Part shown: positions 38,331 to 51,853 of the stretch, one piece after another
Layout of the letters: each line of letters starts with the position of its first letter
Position numbering within the stretch: the first letter of the stretch is position 1
Assembly (NCBI GenBank): GCA_022605955.1
Contig: JAKCOZ010000011.1
Span: forward strand, 7,197,990 to 7,261,989
DNA: 64,000 nucleotides
Source of the DNA: Rallus limicola
Lineage: Eukaryota; Chordata; Aves; Gruiformes; Rallidae
Direction: 5' to 3'
The notes under the pieces: model-generated
What the model was told of the DNA's origin: nothing
Databases searched by the model: none
The model's input: the letters and a program-made list of their open reading frames with translations, nothing else
Translations under genes and position numbers: made by a program

Positions 38331-41300
38331 CATCAGAGACATGAGGAACTGTGATGTTTTCCTTTTAGACACTACACTGTGCACACAAGGGTGCATTACA
38401 GCTCAGGCTGCATTCCCTTGGAGCTGGCAGAAGTCATTACTTGGCTGCATGTTTTATAGAGTCCCAATGTCACGGTTTCCATGTGGTCCATGTATGTTAA
38501 AGACAACCCGTTCATAAAATCTTCAAGGTGATGTGCAAGTTGACTGGTATTTCTGACAGCACAGAGACCAATATCTATCCTGTATATTGCACATCTCATT
38601 ACCAGATTTAAACAATATAGCTTCACCAAGGGGGAGTAAGAGGAACATACTGGGGAAGGGAAAATCATGGATGGAGGCAAGCCTTGGGATTCATCTCACC
38701 TAACAAAGCATATTGCTTTAAGAGCTAGCAGTCTTCTTTAGACTCAAAGAAGAAAAACGGACTTTTAAGGTATGATTCACCTGACCAGTTTTAACACTAA
38801 TATTAGGATAAGAAACTGCAAGCTAGACAGCTACACAGCATAAGTGAAATGTTCCCTGAGAAGTTTTGAAAGAAATTAGATGATACAACACGTCTTTATG
38901 GAATAGGGAGAGGGAGGTTGCAAGATTTTACTTTATTAATATTAGGCACATGTATATAGATAAGAAAGACTTACTGAGATTTAGTCAACATGATATATAT
39001 CTCATGAAGCTAGCAGTTTTGGAGAACATTCCTGGAAGATATGAGGTAGCTAGTAAATTTTACTTTCACTGAGAAATAGTTAGGGGTTTTTATATAAATA
39101 TGGGTTCATTTCAAGGTTGGTGGGTACAAGTAATTATATTTTATGGAGATAACAGATTAAACTTTCAACACCCATACCCAGTCAGCTGCAATGTAAGAGC
39201 TAATAATAACTGTCCTTGGGAAGATTCAAAGTAGCATCCAGAAAAATCAGAAAAGGCCAGCACTGACATTCCTGAAATAGCCAAGAAAAAATAATTGCTA
39301 TGAATAAACAAACAAAAAGAAAGAATATCTTTGTGCACCAGAAAGAAACAAAGTGTAAGTCCAATTAAAAAAATAATAAAATCCTTTGTAGGTCACCTTA
39401 AAAAGGAACAGCTCACAGTCATCAGAACAATGACAAGAATGCAGTAAGGAGGAAAAAAGTTTGAAAGGAGAACAGTATGAAATACAAGTAAGAATGGCCA
39501 AGTTAGAAAAAGAGCAATAATTACTTTGCACAAACTTCCAGGCTTTAATATCCAAAAGAGGGGAGTGGCTGAAATTGATAAAGCACAGATCTCTTGAATA
39601 TGTTTGAAGCTGAAAATCCATGGTGATAGAGAAGTTCCTGGTATGGCATTTAGACAAAGCAGCAACTGACATTGACAATACACTGCTGAAGACAGCACTT
39701 AGAGACGAGGATCATGGCAAGAAAGCACAGAACGCTTTGACTGATTACTGCCTTCTTAAGGAAAAAAAAAAAAAAGCTACATCTGAACAGAAACTAGTGC
39801 TAGCTGTTGCCTGTGACCAGTTTAGGCACTTAATACAAGTTCATGGATTTTTCTCTTGGGATAAAAATACAAACTACAAAACTTTATTCAGCAGTCACAC
39901 ACCAAGTGACTCTCTCACTTGAAGAAATACTATCATGAAATCCAATCAGATTTGCTGATAACTAAATGCCTCCAGATTATCACATGTGGGTGACCTTCAT
40001 GCACCAGATTAAGTAATCAGGGGGCTAAATAAAAGTGTCTGTGTGTTGTACAGACAAAGTTACAGAGGATATTAGGCTTCCTCTAGCCAGCATCATTTTA
40101 CTGACACAGAGAACACAGATCTCGGATAACAATAGTAGAAGGTAAGCCTACATATGTATGTGACTTTTCAATACATTTCTCTTGCCTGCCTAACTGAGAA
40201 TAGAAATATGATATTTCTCTATATGTCTCGGTCTGTGCTGGCAACTGCATGTTGTGCAGCTATTGAAGCCATAAACATATCCTCCAGTGTTTGCTGCAAA
40301 AGGCAATGAGTCTTAAGAAACAGGAGGAGATAGTCCTTACCTGCCTGCAGAAGTTACTGTGGAGATATCTTCACCTATGCTACCCACACTCTCTTAAGTA
40401 TTGGTTATATTTCATCTATAAAAATAATCATTTGTGCCAACTCTATTTGCTCTAATACCGTACCAGAGATACAGATTATCTTGTCTGGATGCAAGAAGCT
40501 CCATGTTCTTCCCCACCCCTCATGCTCAAAGGCAGATTAGAAAATATCATTTCCTTTCAGCCTGAAATCCATAAGCTTCCAGTAAGGGATGACTTTGCTG
40601 TTGGCTGATGTGATATGTCTGGGGAAGCATAACGCATAAAAGAGAGGGTGCTCAAGATCTAAAGGTGCCTGAGAATCTAAGAAGCATTCCTGTTTCTACC
40701 CAGGATGTGAAATTAGCACATCACTCCATGCTGACATGTTTGCTCTTTGTATTAATACTCACACATGTTTCAGGGCTCTGACATGGTGGTCTACCGGTAA
40801 TTAAGATTAAGGCACATTCTTTGTTGACAATTCACTGATGAATTAACTTGTCTCTGTGTTCAGCCCTGGGTTTGGAATTTGCTTCACTCCTTGACTGGAA
40901 TAGAATCCTTGTTATGATTTATTGCAATCCTTATTATGATTAATAGAGCTCTACATTGTTCATCTCCTGGGCAATGAATGTAAGATGCCTATTCAGCCCA
41001 AGGAGGACCACGTGGTCTCAATTTCAGCTCAACCAGCCTGGTTGCAGGCTTCCACATAAGGTGTTTTTGAAACTTTTTCTCACTGAAGGAGATCAGATGA
41101 CTAGTTTTGTGCTCGTTAAATGTTCCTAACTATATGTTACAGGACAACTTAGGTCGGCTTTCTGATGTACCTGCAATGTATCAAGTCTATCATTTAAAGA
41201 TTAATCATTTAGTATAGTTCAGTATATTAGCAGCAATGAGAAACAGCAATATGAAAACTGCCTGATAAAACATCAGTGAGAATCTGCTGCTTAGGAGGAA

Positions 41301-44300
41301 ATAAAGAGGATGAGAAAGCCCAGGAAGTAAGAATATTAAAAAATAATGAGTTGGGGCTTTTCCCATACTGATCAGAAAGCCAACTTGCTTGAGATACATT
41401 TCTTTACTATTTTTAGAATACTGATGCCTGCAGTTATTTATAAAATTAAAATAATTTATTACAAAGAGCATTTGATAATCACACAGGTGGTGTTATACCA
41501 GACAGTACAAAGCTATATAATAGATATATAGAAGGCTTCTGAGCCGAGATGCCATTCCAGGTACGGAACGTGTGATCAGGCCGAGGTTCCTACTTCCAGA
41601 TCCCCTGAAATCTTTGCAAAACAGTCTCTGAACTCGGGTAAATTAACTAAGGTTTCTTCCAACTACATTGACCACCTGCTTGTGTACACCTGAAAATTTT
41701 ATGTGGAATACCAACCAGCTATCCCTGTAATTACTCATTTTATAAATGCCATATGACTGCTCTTCATATCTACTAATAGTACAATATAACCCAATTAAAC
41801 ACAGATAACTCACATTTATGTTTTGTTGAATATAAGCCTAATTCTTGAATTCTCAGTTTCTAGCTCACACCTGAAGTCACTATATACAGCCTAAAAAACT
41901 GTATGGATCTTCTTGAAGCTATAGTAAATATGCCTAATGAATATGTGCTTTAGCAACAGCTGGCTGCCATGAAACTGTCCTGTAAGGGGTAGTTGACACC
42001 AGTAATTGTTAATTCCCAAGTTATACATCTCAGATGGATCTGTATGAACAGTAAATGAGGTGACTAGTACCACTCACTTCTTCATCATCAAGAGCTGTTT
42101 CCTACTCTGAGCTGAAAAATGGTTTTTAATTGACTTGAGGAAGATGTGGACTGAAAAGCCTGACAGGCTTTTCTGTATAAAGCCTGTTTCTCTTTACACT
42201 GGCATGGATTTAGGAGTGCACTAATGATCAGTTAGCATTTCTCAGCTAGCATAGGTAGAGGAGAGCTCAAAAGTCAGTGACCTCTTAAACCATTCCCAGA
42301 TCCACAAAAGAATGCCTGATTTCACACCGAAATCTCCCTTTCAGAGTATCAGTATAATGATGTGACCTCGTGACCCCACAGTAGGGTAGCAGGATGGCTA
42401 TATATGCTGTGGTGGCATGGGCTCTGCACCCCTGCACTCCCAATGTCACTCGTATTTCTTCCAACAGTTATTTAGTGAATCTGCAAGAAGAAAAAAAGTT
42501 AATTACAACCCTTCGAACGAGGTTGTGATTCACATTTCCTGATGTTACTCCTTTTTTATCTGAACTGCTGGCATCTTTAGAATGCAATATCTAAGATTAA
42601 AAGGCTAGTTTAAGGAGTATTGTGCTCCTGATTTTTTTATTCCTTCATCTCATCAGTTTTTCATGTTCTTTATATAGTTTTATAAATACTGCTACTATCC
42701 TAGTATCATACCCAAAAATGAATGCCAAAGTGTAATGAAAAGGAGTTTTATTTTAAGACTCCAGTGGAAGCAAAAGAGACTTGCAAAAGATGCAGAGCAA
42801 GCCATAGGATCGGGATATTTGTGTCTTTTGAGAGACAGGATCAGATATCTGAGCACCACTGAGACCTCAAGAAATGGAAAAAAATGGAAGGGAAAACAAA
42901 GGATAGCAATAAAGTTTAGTGTAGACTAACTGAAGGATGAAAAAAAGCTTGCTCTCAAACTCTCCAAGATATTTGGATGCCAAGAATCCTTTAAAATGAA
43001 TAATCCCTCCTGGATATCATTTAGATACCTATCAATGTGAAGTATTTTAGAGGCACACTTTACCATCAATAGGTAACCTATGTGAAATGCTTTAGACATG
43101 TATTTTGGATGTCCAGGCCTGACTATACAGGGTAAATTGTGGGAGACACATCAGTGACCTCCATCAGAGAAGGAGTGGAAATGTTCAAGGTCAAACGAGA
43201 AAATTTATGAACAGAACTGGCAATGGTGACATTGCTCCTGGGGATTCTCTGCAGAAATATTTGGCAGACAAAGCTGCAGTTATTGAAAACCATGTTTCTA
43301 GCTCTCCAAACATCACCCAAGAACATTCAGGAATGGTGCTGGGAATTTGCAGGAGTAGTTTAGTTCCTAGTAAGCTTTAAGCTTCTGGAAAATAAGGATA
43401 TGCACTCCTGTGGGTGAGGCTGGTTGTTTTGACTGCATCTGTTTGCTGTTTAGTACTAAAGAAATTGAATATTTTATTCATTATTGAATAGGGATCAGAC
43501 TACCCTACGATTCAGCAGGACACAAGCCTGAGGTGGACACAAGGCCCTGCTCACCTCACAAATGCAAATTCTATGAAATACATTTTCTAGCATTAATGTC
43601 TAAAAGAATGTGCAGCTTCAGTCTCAGAGCACCCTGAAGAGCTATATCCTCTTGTTTCACTGATACACAGACCAGGCCTTTCGCCAAAGGTGTTGGTTCA
43701 GGTCTTCATAACGTTCACAGGATTGTCTTTCCAGCTCTTTAAAAAGTCCCCAGATCTGCAAATGCTCTCAAATGACTTTGTGTTGAAGGAGAAAAGCCTG
43801 TTCCTTCCAAACATCCAATTTTGAGTGTTAGTTTGGTTTGGCCATGCTGTCCAAAGTATAACAGATAATACATTTTAATGGGACAAATCCTCACCCAAAG
43901 AGCTCAATGATATAAATAAATCTTTTTCTGGCTCTACTGTGTTTGACATAGGCTCAATTCTAATCTCATTTACAGAAGCCTGACCACGACTGGCTGTATT
44001 GAAATCGACTGCATTTTCCTAGTGTGAAAATAGGACCAGGCCCCATAGCTACAATTATGAGTAAAAATGGTTGTATAAAATAAGATTTTGGGCTGAAAGG
44101 AATCCCACTGACAGCCACAATGACCTTTTTCTGTGAGAGGGAAAAAAGAAAGCACATTGTTTAATACAGAAAAGGAATAACTCTTTAGCAAACTTCTTTG
44201 CTTGGTCTGTGGCTGTAACCAGCCATAAATTTCATAACACAGCTGGGAGGCAGGAATTAGATACCTCTGCAGATCCTTTTATTTTGTTTAATTACTTTCA

Positions 44301-46459
44301 CACCACACTGAGAAATTCTGACCAAAACATTAAATTGAATTAAAATGTTTTCACTAAAAGATCTATTGGTGCAGAAGGATATAGTCATCCTTATCTATGA
44401 ATGAAAATTATTGGTTTTCTTCCTTTTATTAATCTTTGTCATTGTTTTCCTCTTATCTCTGATTAGGTGCCTTAGAGGCAAGGGTTCATCTGGCTTTGGA
44501 AAGTGAAGAGGAGGAAACATAAAGTTTTAGCACTGTGTTCAAGTTGCAAAGGTTTGCTTGCAGCTCTTTCCCTGTATGCTTATTCTTCTGAACCCTATTC
44601 CAACATATGAAATGTTGCCATGCTGGGTTTTTTCCTCCTCCTTTTCCTCTTCCTCCTTCTCCTCCTTTTTTTATCTTCTGCCATTGATTTCATAATCTTC
44701 CACCTCATCAATCAACCCTACAACCTGGCCTTTAGCAGTGGCCCTGCAATCCTTCTACCTCATACCACCTATGTTTACACAGTTCTTACCCTACCATGTT
44801 ACTTTTCCAAAAATATTTGAGGAATTTACACTGATTTTTTTTCACCAACAAAACACAGAACTGCAGATTAAATCTATTTTCCCATAAAATGTTTTTTTTA
44901 TTTACAAACACATTTTCAAAGTTATGTTGAATAACTGAATGTCCTGAAATTCCATCATTTTTCTCCCATCAGTGCCCCATGTGAATACTGGGTCAGTGGT
45001 GTCACGTCCCTGTTTCCTGAGCTGTCTTACAATTCCTTTGAAGTATTGCTCCTGCAAGTGGGAACATCATGGTACCTCATGGGGCTGAAGTCTAACCAAC
45101 ATCTCTACCTACAAAGGCAAGCAGGACTTGAATCACTCACAGTTACTCCTGTGAGGAAGCATAACATCATTCATTCCTCAAACAGAGGATTCAACTTGGA
45201 GGCAAACATCTGGTCATAGAGTTTGTGTTAAAACTTAAATGTTGTATGGGAAATTTACAGCAAGGCAGTGTTCTTCCATCAAAACCACTATAAGAACAAA
45301 ACCCAAACCTTCATAATCTTTTTATTTTAGCCATCCCCAACGAGCTCAGTGGTAGCCCCCCTATTTTGTAGGTTGTTGCAACCTCCCATTAGACTGTTCT
45401 CCTGGCCTATTCAGAACATGACTGCTGTGATCTCTCTGTCCATTTTTCTAAGCACAGATACCTTTTCACCAAGCACCCATGCAGCTGTCTCTTACTACAT
45501 CAAACCAGTGCTCAGCTTCTTACTAACTCTGCATGTCAGCCTTTTCCAGTTGTTTACTGTTTTATTTTGTCATGATGACTTGCATATGGCCATTTATTCC
45601 TACCTAGCTGCTAAATTCAGCTGCTAATTTCCCTACTCTTTTGACATGCCTTTGTACTTTCTCCTATTCAGAGCAGTCACATACAATAAACAATCTCCAT
45701 AATTCATGGTATTTCATTTTTTCTTTGCCAAAATGGTCTCAGCAGCAGAATAGATTCTTCTGATAAATATACACTCTTCAGTTTTTTCTCTTTTCTTTGG
45801 TTGTGAAAATGATCTATTTTATCTTTGCTCCTTCTGTAAGATCATAATTTTCATAATTGATTAACAATTCAAGCAAAATCCCCTTGACTGTTTCTTATGC
45901 TCTTTGAATCTTGCTGATGCTACAGGATACTAGTGTACTTCTTTCACCACTAGCACAGAGCAAGAATGGTCCCTGCTCTTGATTACTGAGCTACCTACAG
46001 ATTGGTTTGGGTGTTGTATTGAATCTAACTACAGTAGCGTAGTGTTCTTCTCTAGGTATCCATCAAGCCTCTCTAATTTTTCAGCTTTCTAAGTGCCCTG
46101 TGAGACCACATCACACAGTCACTGACTTTCATGAGTGTTCTGGAGCACTTTGTGAGCTGAGATCAGCTCTGGTCCTAAGTAATTTGTCCATAAGCTTTCA
46201 GAGCTGTGCAAGCACTCACTGAAATGAATGGGTTCATGCAAATCAGGACAGACATAGAAGCCCACAAAATTATTTCCACACTCAATAGAAGTGAATTTTT
46301 TTTCCCACTGTTCAGTCAGGTTTGAATTGAAACCACAAGGAGGCGGCAGGAAGTCAGGTCATTATAGCTGTTAAAAACGGTGTGTTAGTAAAAGTTTAAA
46401 AATCTAAATCCTACAGCTTCCTTACTTGTCATAAATTTATGCAGTAATGAGTCCAAAAC
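38331..46459. other. Intergenic, no gene seen
   Basis: No gene is recognised in these 8.1 kb. A polypyrimidine tract lies at 44627-44679. Short matches to an old interspersed amniote motif ('tttacactgg...ggagtgcac' at 42190-42220 and 'gtgtgaaaataggaccaggcccca' at about 44021-44046) suggest very old repeat debris. A CpG-retaining block lies at 41530-41660. Confidence 0.6.
44627..44679. repeat. Polypyrimidine (TCC/TTC)n tract
   Basis: Almost pure C/T on the plus strand for about 50 bases. It produces a spurious leucine/phenylalanine-rich frame resembling a membrane segment. Confidence 0.85.
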
Positions 46460-47566
46460 ATAGAAGAAGCATTTGACTCTGTCTTGCACAACAAACTTGT
46501 TGCTAAACTGGAGGCATGGATTTGATGGATTGACCACTCCGTGCATAACAAAGTGCTTGGATGGTTGTACTAAAGAGTTGTGGTCAACAGCTTGATGTCT
46601 AACCAGCGACAAGTGGCACTCCTCGAGGTTTGGATTGGGACTGGCATGTTTAATATTTTGGTGGTGACACGGGCAATGAGATCAAGTGCACCCTTAGCAA
46701 GTTTGCTGATGACACCAAGCTGTGTGGCGCAGTTCATATGCTGGAGGGAAGGGATGCCATCCAGAGGGACCCTGACAAGAGTAAGAGGTGGGACCATGAG
46801 AACTGCATGAAGATCAACAAAGCCAAGTGCAAGGTCTTGCACATGGGTCAGGAGAATCCCAAGCACAACTACAGGCTGGGAGGAGAATGGATTGAGAGCA
46901 GCCATGAGGAGAAGGATTTGGGGGTGGTGGTGGACAAGAAACTCAACTGGAAGCAGAAATTTATGCTTACAGACCAGAAAGCCAACTGTGTCCTGGGCTG
47001 CATGAAAAACAGTGCAACCAGCAGGTCAAGGGAGGTGATTCTGCCCCTCTGCTCTGCTCTTGTCAGACCTCACCTAGAGTCCTGGACCCAGATCTGTGGT
47101 CTGCAGCACAAGACCAACGTGGACCTATTGGATTGAGTCCAGAGGAGGCCTCAAAGATGATCAGAGGGCTGGAGCACCTCTGCTATGAAGATAAGCTGAG
47201 TTAGTTGGGTTTGTTCAGCCTGAAGAAAAGAGGAGAAGCCTCGAGGGAGACCTTACAGCAGTCTTCCAGTACCTAATGAAAGCTGGAGAGCAACTGGTTA
47301 CAAAGGAATGGAGTGATAGGACAAGGGGTAATGGTCTTAAGATAGGATGTTAGATTTAGATGAGATATTAGGAAGAAATTCTTCCCTGTGATGGTGGTGA
47401 GGCCCTGGCACAGGATGTCTAGAGATGCTGTGGCTGCCCCTGAATTCCTGGCAGGGTTCAAGGCCAGACACTAAAGGACAGTGTCCCTGCCCATAGCAGG
47501 GAGTTGGAACTAGATGGGCTTTGAGGTCCTTTCCAACTCAAACCAGTCTGGGATTCTAGGATTCTT
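46460..47566 (+). mobile_element. CR1 LINE, about 1.1 kb 3' portion (H/F-like)
   Basis: The sense strand carries decayed ORF2. 'gaagcatttgactctgtc' (E-A-F-D-S-V) and a VVVNSLMSN block are followed by 'tttgctgatgacaccaagctgtgt', in which the catalytic F-A-D-D-T-K is intact at codon level (L-A-D-D reading). A longer open stretch (46738-47136) then reads MLEGRDAIQRDPDK... KAKCKVLHMGQENPKHNYRLGGEWIESS. The 3' UTR ends 'gattctaggattctta'. Stops and frameshifts make it inactive. Block wording (NYRLGGEWIESS, DKKLNW) differs from the copies at 20071 and 51287, indicating a different CR1 subfamily. Confidence 0.95.
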
Positions 47567-50500
47567 AGGTACACAATCAGTGAAGAGCCATTGTCCATAG
47601 GAATTCATATTACCAGAGTTTTCAATCTGTATTTACTAATACAGGTGAATATGCATCTTCCCTGACACTGGATGTCAAGTGAAGGAATTGTGACTGACAT
47701 TGTGTCAAACCATTCAGCCCTCTCCCACTTTCTTTTTTCATCAGGCCTCAAAAGGTGTCTATAAAGTAAAATCAATACCTTCACCTCAGTAATACTTGAT
47801 AGATGATTCTTCCTCAAAGAATACAAGCCTGTTCCATGTCATTCACTGCATTATGCAAGAAAAAGAAAACGAAAGAGCTTTCTGCAAACAAGAATAAAGA
47901 CTAAAGCTTTGTGAGGCATCTTAATCATGTATCACAACTTATTTTGATCAAATGCCAAATTTCCATGTTATGTCACAGTCATTTGGTCTTTTCCCACTGA
48001 AGTATTTGGCAATGTCTTCAAGTACTTTGAGATGGCATAACCACATTTAATACTATCAAATAAAATTAGCCAAGGATTTTTTTCTAGCACTGAGGTCAAA
48101 CACAGGGAACCGTCTCATATTTGCTTATCTGTTTCTGTACATCTCTAACTTCCTTCCCCAGTCCAAAATGCTTACTGGAAACAGTTCCTAGCTGATGTTA
48201 CTCCCTGCTCCACTCCTGTACAATATCTGAGAGTGTTTTGGTTATCTTGACCTGCTCTTGGCCTGGGATTGCACTAGCAACACAGGCCTTCATGTGCAAT
48301 ACTTGATTCCCTTTTCCAGTCTAATTTTATTTACTAATATGGATAATGTCTGCCAGTCATGTTACTTATAGTGCAACAAAAGTTAACAAAATAATTAAAG
48401 ATGTTAAAAAATAGATGTTTTTTAAAAAAACCTTAAAATATATATATACTTATCATGGAGAAAGTATCCATGATTTTTTACAACACAGGCAACATGTTCT
48501 AGCATTTCTATTCACTTCTATTGGGATTCATCTGACCAAAAGTGGTTGTCTATAGGTGCCTACATTTAACTAGATCACAATTGTCTCTCAGTGAAATGTG
48601 GCCTTTATGGATGGGATCACTTCATCCTAAAATGGAAGTCTAAAAGAGGTTGGAGACATTGCACCTGAAAGTGTCATGTTTTAAATTTATATGCATAGAA
48701 ACTGAAAGGGTACTGCATGTTTAAGATTAATAACTCCAAGGGCAAAGGCAGAACTAGGTATCCCCTAAAATATATGTTCTCTTGACTGTTGGAACTGCAA
48801 TTTCCTCAAAAATCCAGCCATTATGTGTTTAGGAAAACGTCTACAAGGTGTGTAATGGCTGAGCCAATGCCTCATTGGCTTCTGGCTAATATTCTTTTCT
48901 ACAGCAATTTGGAAAGTGTCTATAAGCAGAACTTTATTGCATAAATCCCTCTGTTTTTGTATGAATATTAGCTGCATGGTTTGCGGATGAAAAGCATTAT
49001 GTGCTACAAGAGCTAACCATTATCATTTATCTTCTCTGACTTTCTGAGTCTAGGAAAATGGTGGCAGTGCCAGTGATTTAGCTACTCTTTCAACAAGCTG
49101 CAACATGTTAGTTTTCTGTGAGGAGCTGGGCTGAGAGGAAGGAAGGGGTGAGGCATGGATAGATAGCCAGTTACTCTGCAAGATCTTAGCTTCTTTAAAA
49201 AAATTTTCTGCAGCCTATGAAGGACTTTAGGATGAGCCACATATAATTTCATAGAATTTACATGGATGCAGGTACTTGAGCTCAAAATTCTCATTAAAAA
49301 AAACCAAAACAAACCCCTCCCTTCACCAAGGGAGACACTTTAATTTTAAAGGAATAATCCTGTTTGCCTTGCAGGTTATTTAGGTGCCCATAGTTATGCT
49401 ACTCTACAAAATGGATCCAGTTTCTGCCCTTGGTTTGGCTAAGCTCAGTGACCATCAGAAATTTGGTATTAGTATTCCTTGGTGAACTAAAGACCAAAAT
49501 GAGCCAATGTACGCTCAGCTCCATGGATGGACTGCTCACAAAACTCAAGGTCTCATGGGCCTCTGTTATGCCTCGAGCATCTAAAAAGTGGAGCAATCTG
49601 GGATTTCAAACACATTTCTCTGCACAGTATCACGTAATGATTAGCTGTTGGCACCTCCCCACTCGTACAGATGGTTATGCTGGATCCTGTTCCCTGGGGA
49701 ACCAGTATGACTGAGAGAAACACGCCTCAATTCATACCTTTCTTCTTCCTTATTCTCTGACATTTTTTTGTATTCTTCAGCTTCAGAAAAACATCCGTAC
49801 TTCCCTGCAGCTTGGCAATGGCTCTAAACTGGTATATGTATTAAGAGCAGAGCTGAGTGAATAGTAAGAAATTATCTTTCTTTTTTTTTTTTCTTTACAT
49901 CCAAATCTGAAGTGTCCATCAGAGGGAGGCTGCTTCCACAAAGCTGAGCTTTATTTAAATTCACATCCCATTTCCAAATGAGCTGGATAGCTTAATTGCA
50001 TTTGGTCAGTCAGTGGAATTTCCCTTCTCTAATTAAGTATTTGTAACCCTTATAACACAGACTACGTTGGAGAGAGAAAAAAAAAAGCAAAGGCAAAATC
50101 AAAACGTTCATGCTCTCCTCTTCGGCTGAGGACACGGAATAATAATCATCTAGAGAGGCACAAAAGACAAACAGGATTAATGAATTTTAGAAAACGAAGC
50201 CTGTTTGGTTGCTTTGATTTGGCTTTGATTGTGAAATTGTGCTTAGGCTAAATTGAGCTAACATATAATTTGTCAACGGGACAAAAAAATACTGTAATTG
50301 TTCATTTGCTCCTGTCATCCCGACAGAAGAAAAATGAAAAGCAAACTTGCCAAAGCCTAGCTGGGTCTCTGGCTTGTTTGAGTTACTCTGATGAGGTCTC
50401 TGGAGGACCAGACCAGAGCCCTGGCCTGCTGCCACGCAGAGATGTCCGATCACATGGTGAGACCTTTCCACCATCTGCCCATGCTGGAAGCACGACCTGG

Positions 50501-51286
50501 GAAGAAAGGTGCCACAGTTTGGCACTGAGATATCACATGAGGCAAGAAGTTGTCTCTGTGGGACTCGAGTTATTTTATGCTTAAGTGGTTCCTAAAGTAT
50601 TCTTCAAGAGTTCCCAGGAGAGAGAGTGAGAGAGAAAAAGAAGACCTTGTCCTGGCTTTGCTCTATTTATTGATATGAAGCAGGCAGGTTTGGCTGACTT
50701 TCATTAAGCCACGTGAGATGCTCACTTGGTAAGCCAAGCAAGTGACACATTTGAGGCAGTGCAGATAAAGAGGAACTGCAATCTCCACTGCCGCTCTGCA
50801 GTTCGTAAAATAGCTTTCTGCTTGTGGTAGCTGGAGATGGGGAATGGTGAACTCGTAGGAGTGCCAGAGAACTCTTGCTGCTGGCAGACATGTTTTAACG
50901 GCTGAGTACACAGAGGGTCATCAGGGATGACTGATAACAATATCATTAAATGAGGAAGCGTCGTGCAGTGCATACAGGTCATAGGTATCTATTAGCCACA
51001 GCAAGCTGATTACTGTGATTGTTGTAGCTGGATGCTATAGCCACATCTGCATGAATAATTGAAACAGTGCCAAGGCCCAGATGCCACCTCAGTTGTTGAT
51101 GCTGCCACAGACCCCAGGATCCACCAGTCTCAGGAGTTCCTGTGGGTGAGTTCTGTTTAGCTTGAGAGATGCACACAAATCCCCCATGGCAGTAAACACG
51201 GATGTAAAGGCTCCAAGTAAAGAATCTCCAAAAACTGTCTGGATCCCGGTTTCAGAGAAGAAATTCAAATTGAAATAGAAAAGAAC
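47567..51286. other. Intergenic, no gene seen; candidate conserved block at 49960-50560
   Basis: No exon, RNA gene or transposon is recognised. From about 49960 the sequence has several homeobox-type TAATT words and retained CpGs, and is described separately among the findings. A GA-rich run lies near 50615-50645. Confidence 0.55.
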
Positions 51287-51853
51287 AGCATGTATATCAC
51301 AAACAGTGTGGCCAGCAGGACCAGGGAAGTGATTGTTCCCCTGTATTCAGCACTGGTGAGGCCACATCTCAAGTACTGTGTCAGTACAAGAAGGACCTTG
51401 AGGTGCTGGAGAGTGTCCAGAGAAGGACAGCAAAGTTGATGAAGGGGATGGAGCATAAGTCTTATGAGTAGCAGCTGTGTGGACTGGGGTTGTTTAGCCT
51501 GAAAAAAGTGAGGCTGAGGGGAGACCTTATCACTCTCTACAACTGCTTGAAAGAAGGTTGTATCTGTGTGGGTGTTGGCCTATTCTACCAAGTAACAAAG
51601 AGATAGAACAAGAGGAAACAGCCTCAAGTTGTGCCAGGGGCGGTTTAGACTGGATATTATGAAAGATTTATTCACCAAAAGGGTTGTCAATTGCTGAAAC
51701 AGACTGCCTAGGGAAGTGTTTGATTCACCATCCCTGAAGGTATTTAAAAGATGTGTAGATGTGGTGCTAAGGGACATGGTTTAGTGGTGGACTTCTTAGT
51801 GCTAGGTTGATCTTAAAAGTGTTTTCCAACAAAACCAATTATATGATTCTATG
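51287..51853 (+). mobile_element. CR1 LINE, 3' portion (J-like)
   Basis: The copy starts at 'agcatgtatatcacaaacagtgtggccagcagg' (the A-C-I-x-N-S-V-A-S-R block) and runs through 'gttgtttagcctg' and 'ggagaccttatcactctctacaactg' to 'acatggtttagtggtgg' and the terminal 'atatgattctatg'. It matches the second half of the copy at 20071-21107. A small internal deletion is evident after 'aagtactgtgt', where the Q-F-W-A-P-H codons are missing. Confidence 0.95.

Noticed and set aside
44620..44820. Leucine/phenylalanine-rich frame resembling a membrane segment
   Set aside because: It is the translation of the polypyrimidine repeat at 44627-44679.
46738..47136. 132-codon open frame as a host gene
   Set aside because: It is the surviving reading frame of CR1 ORF2, continuous with reverse-transcriptase motifs upstream and the CR1 3' UTR downstream.
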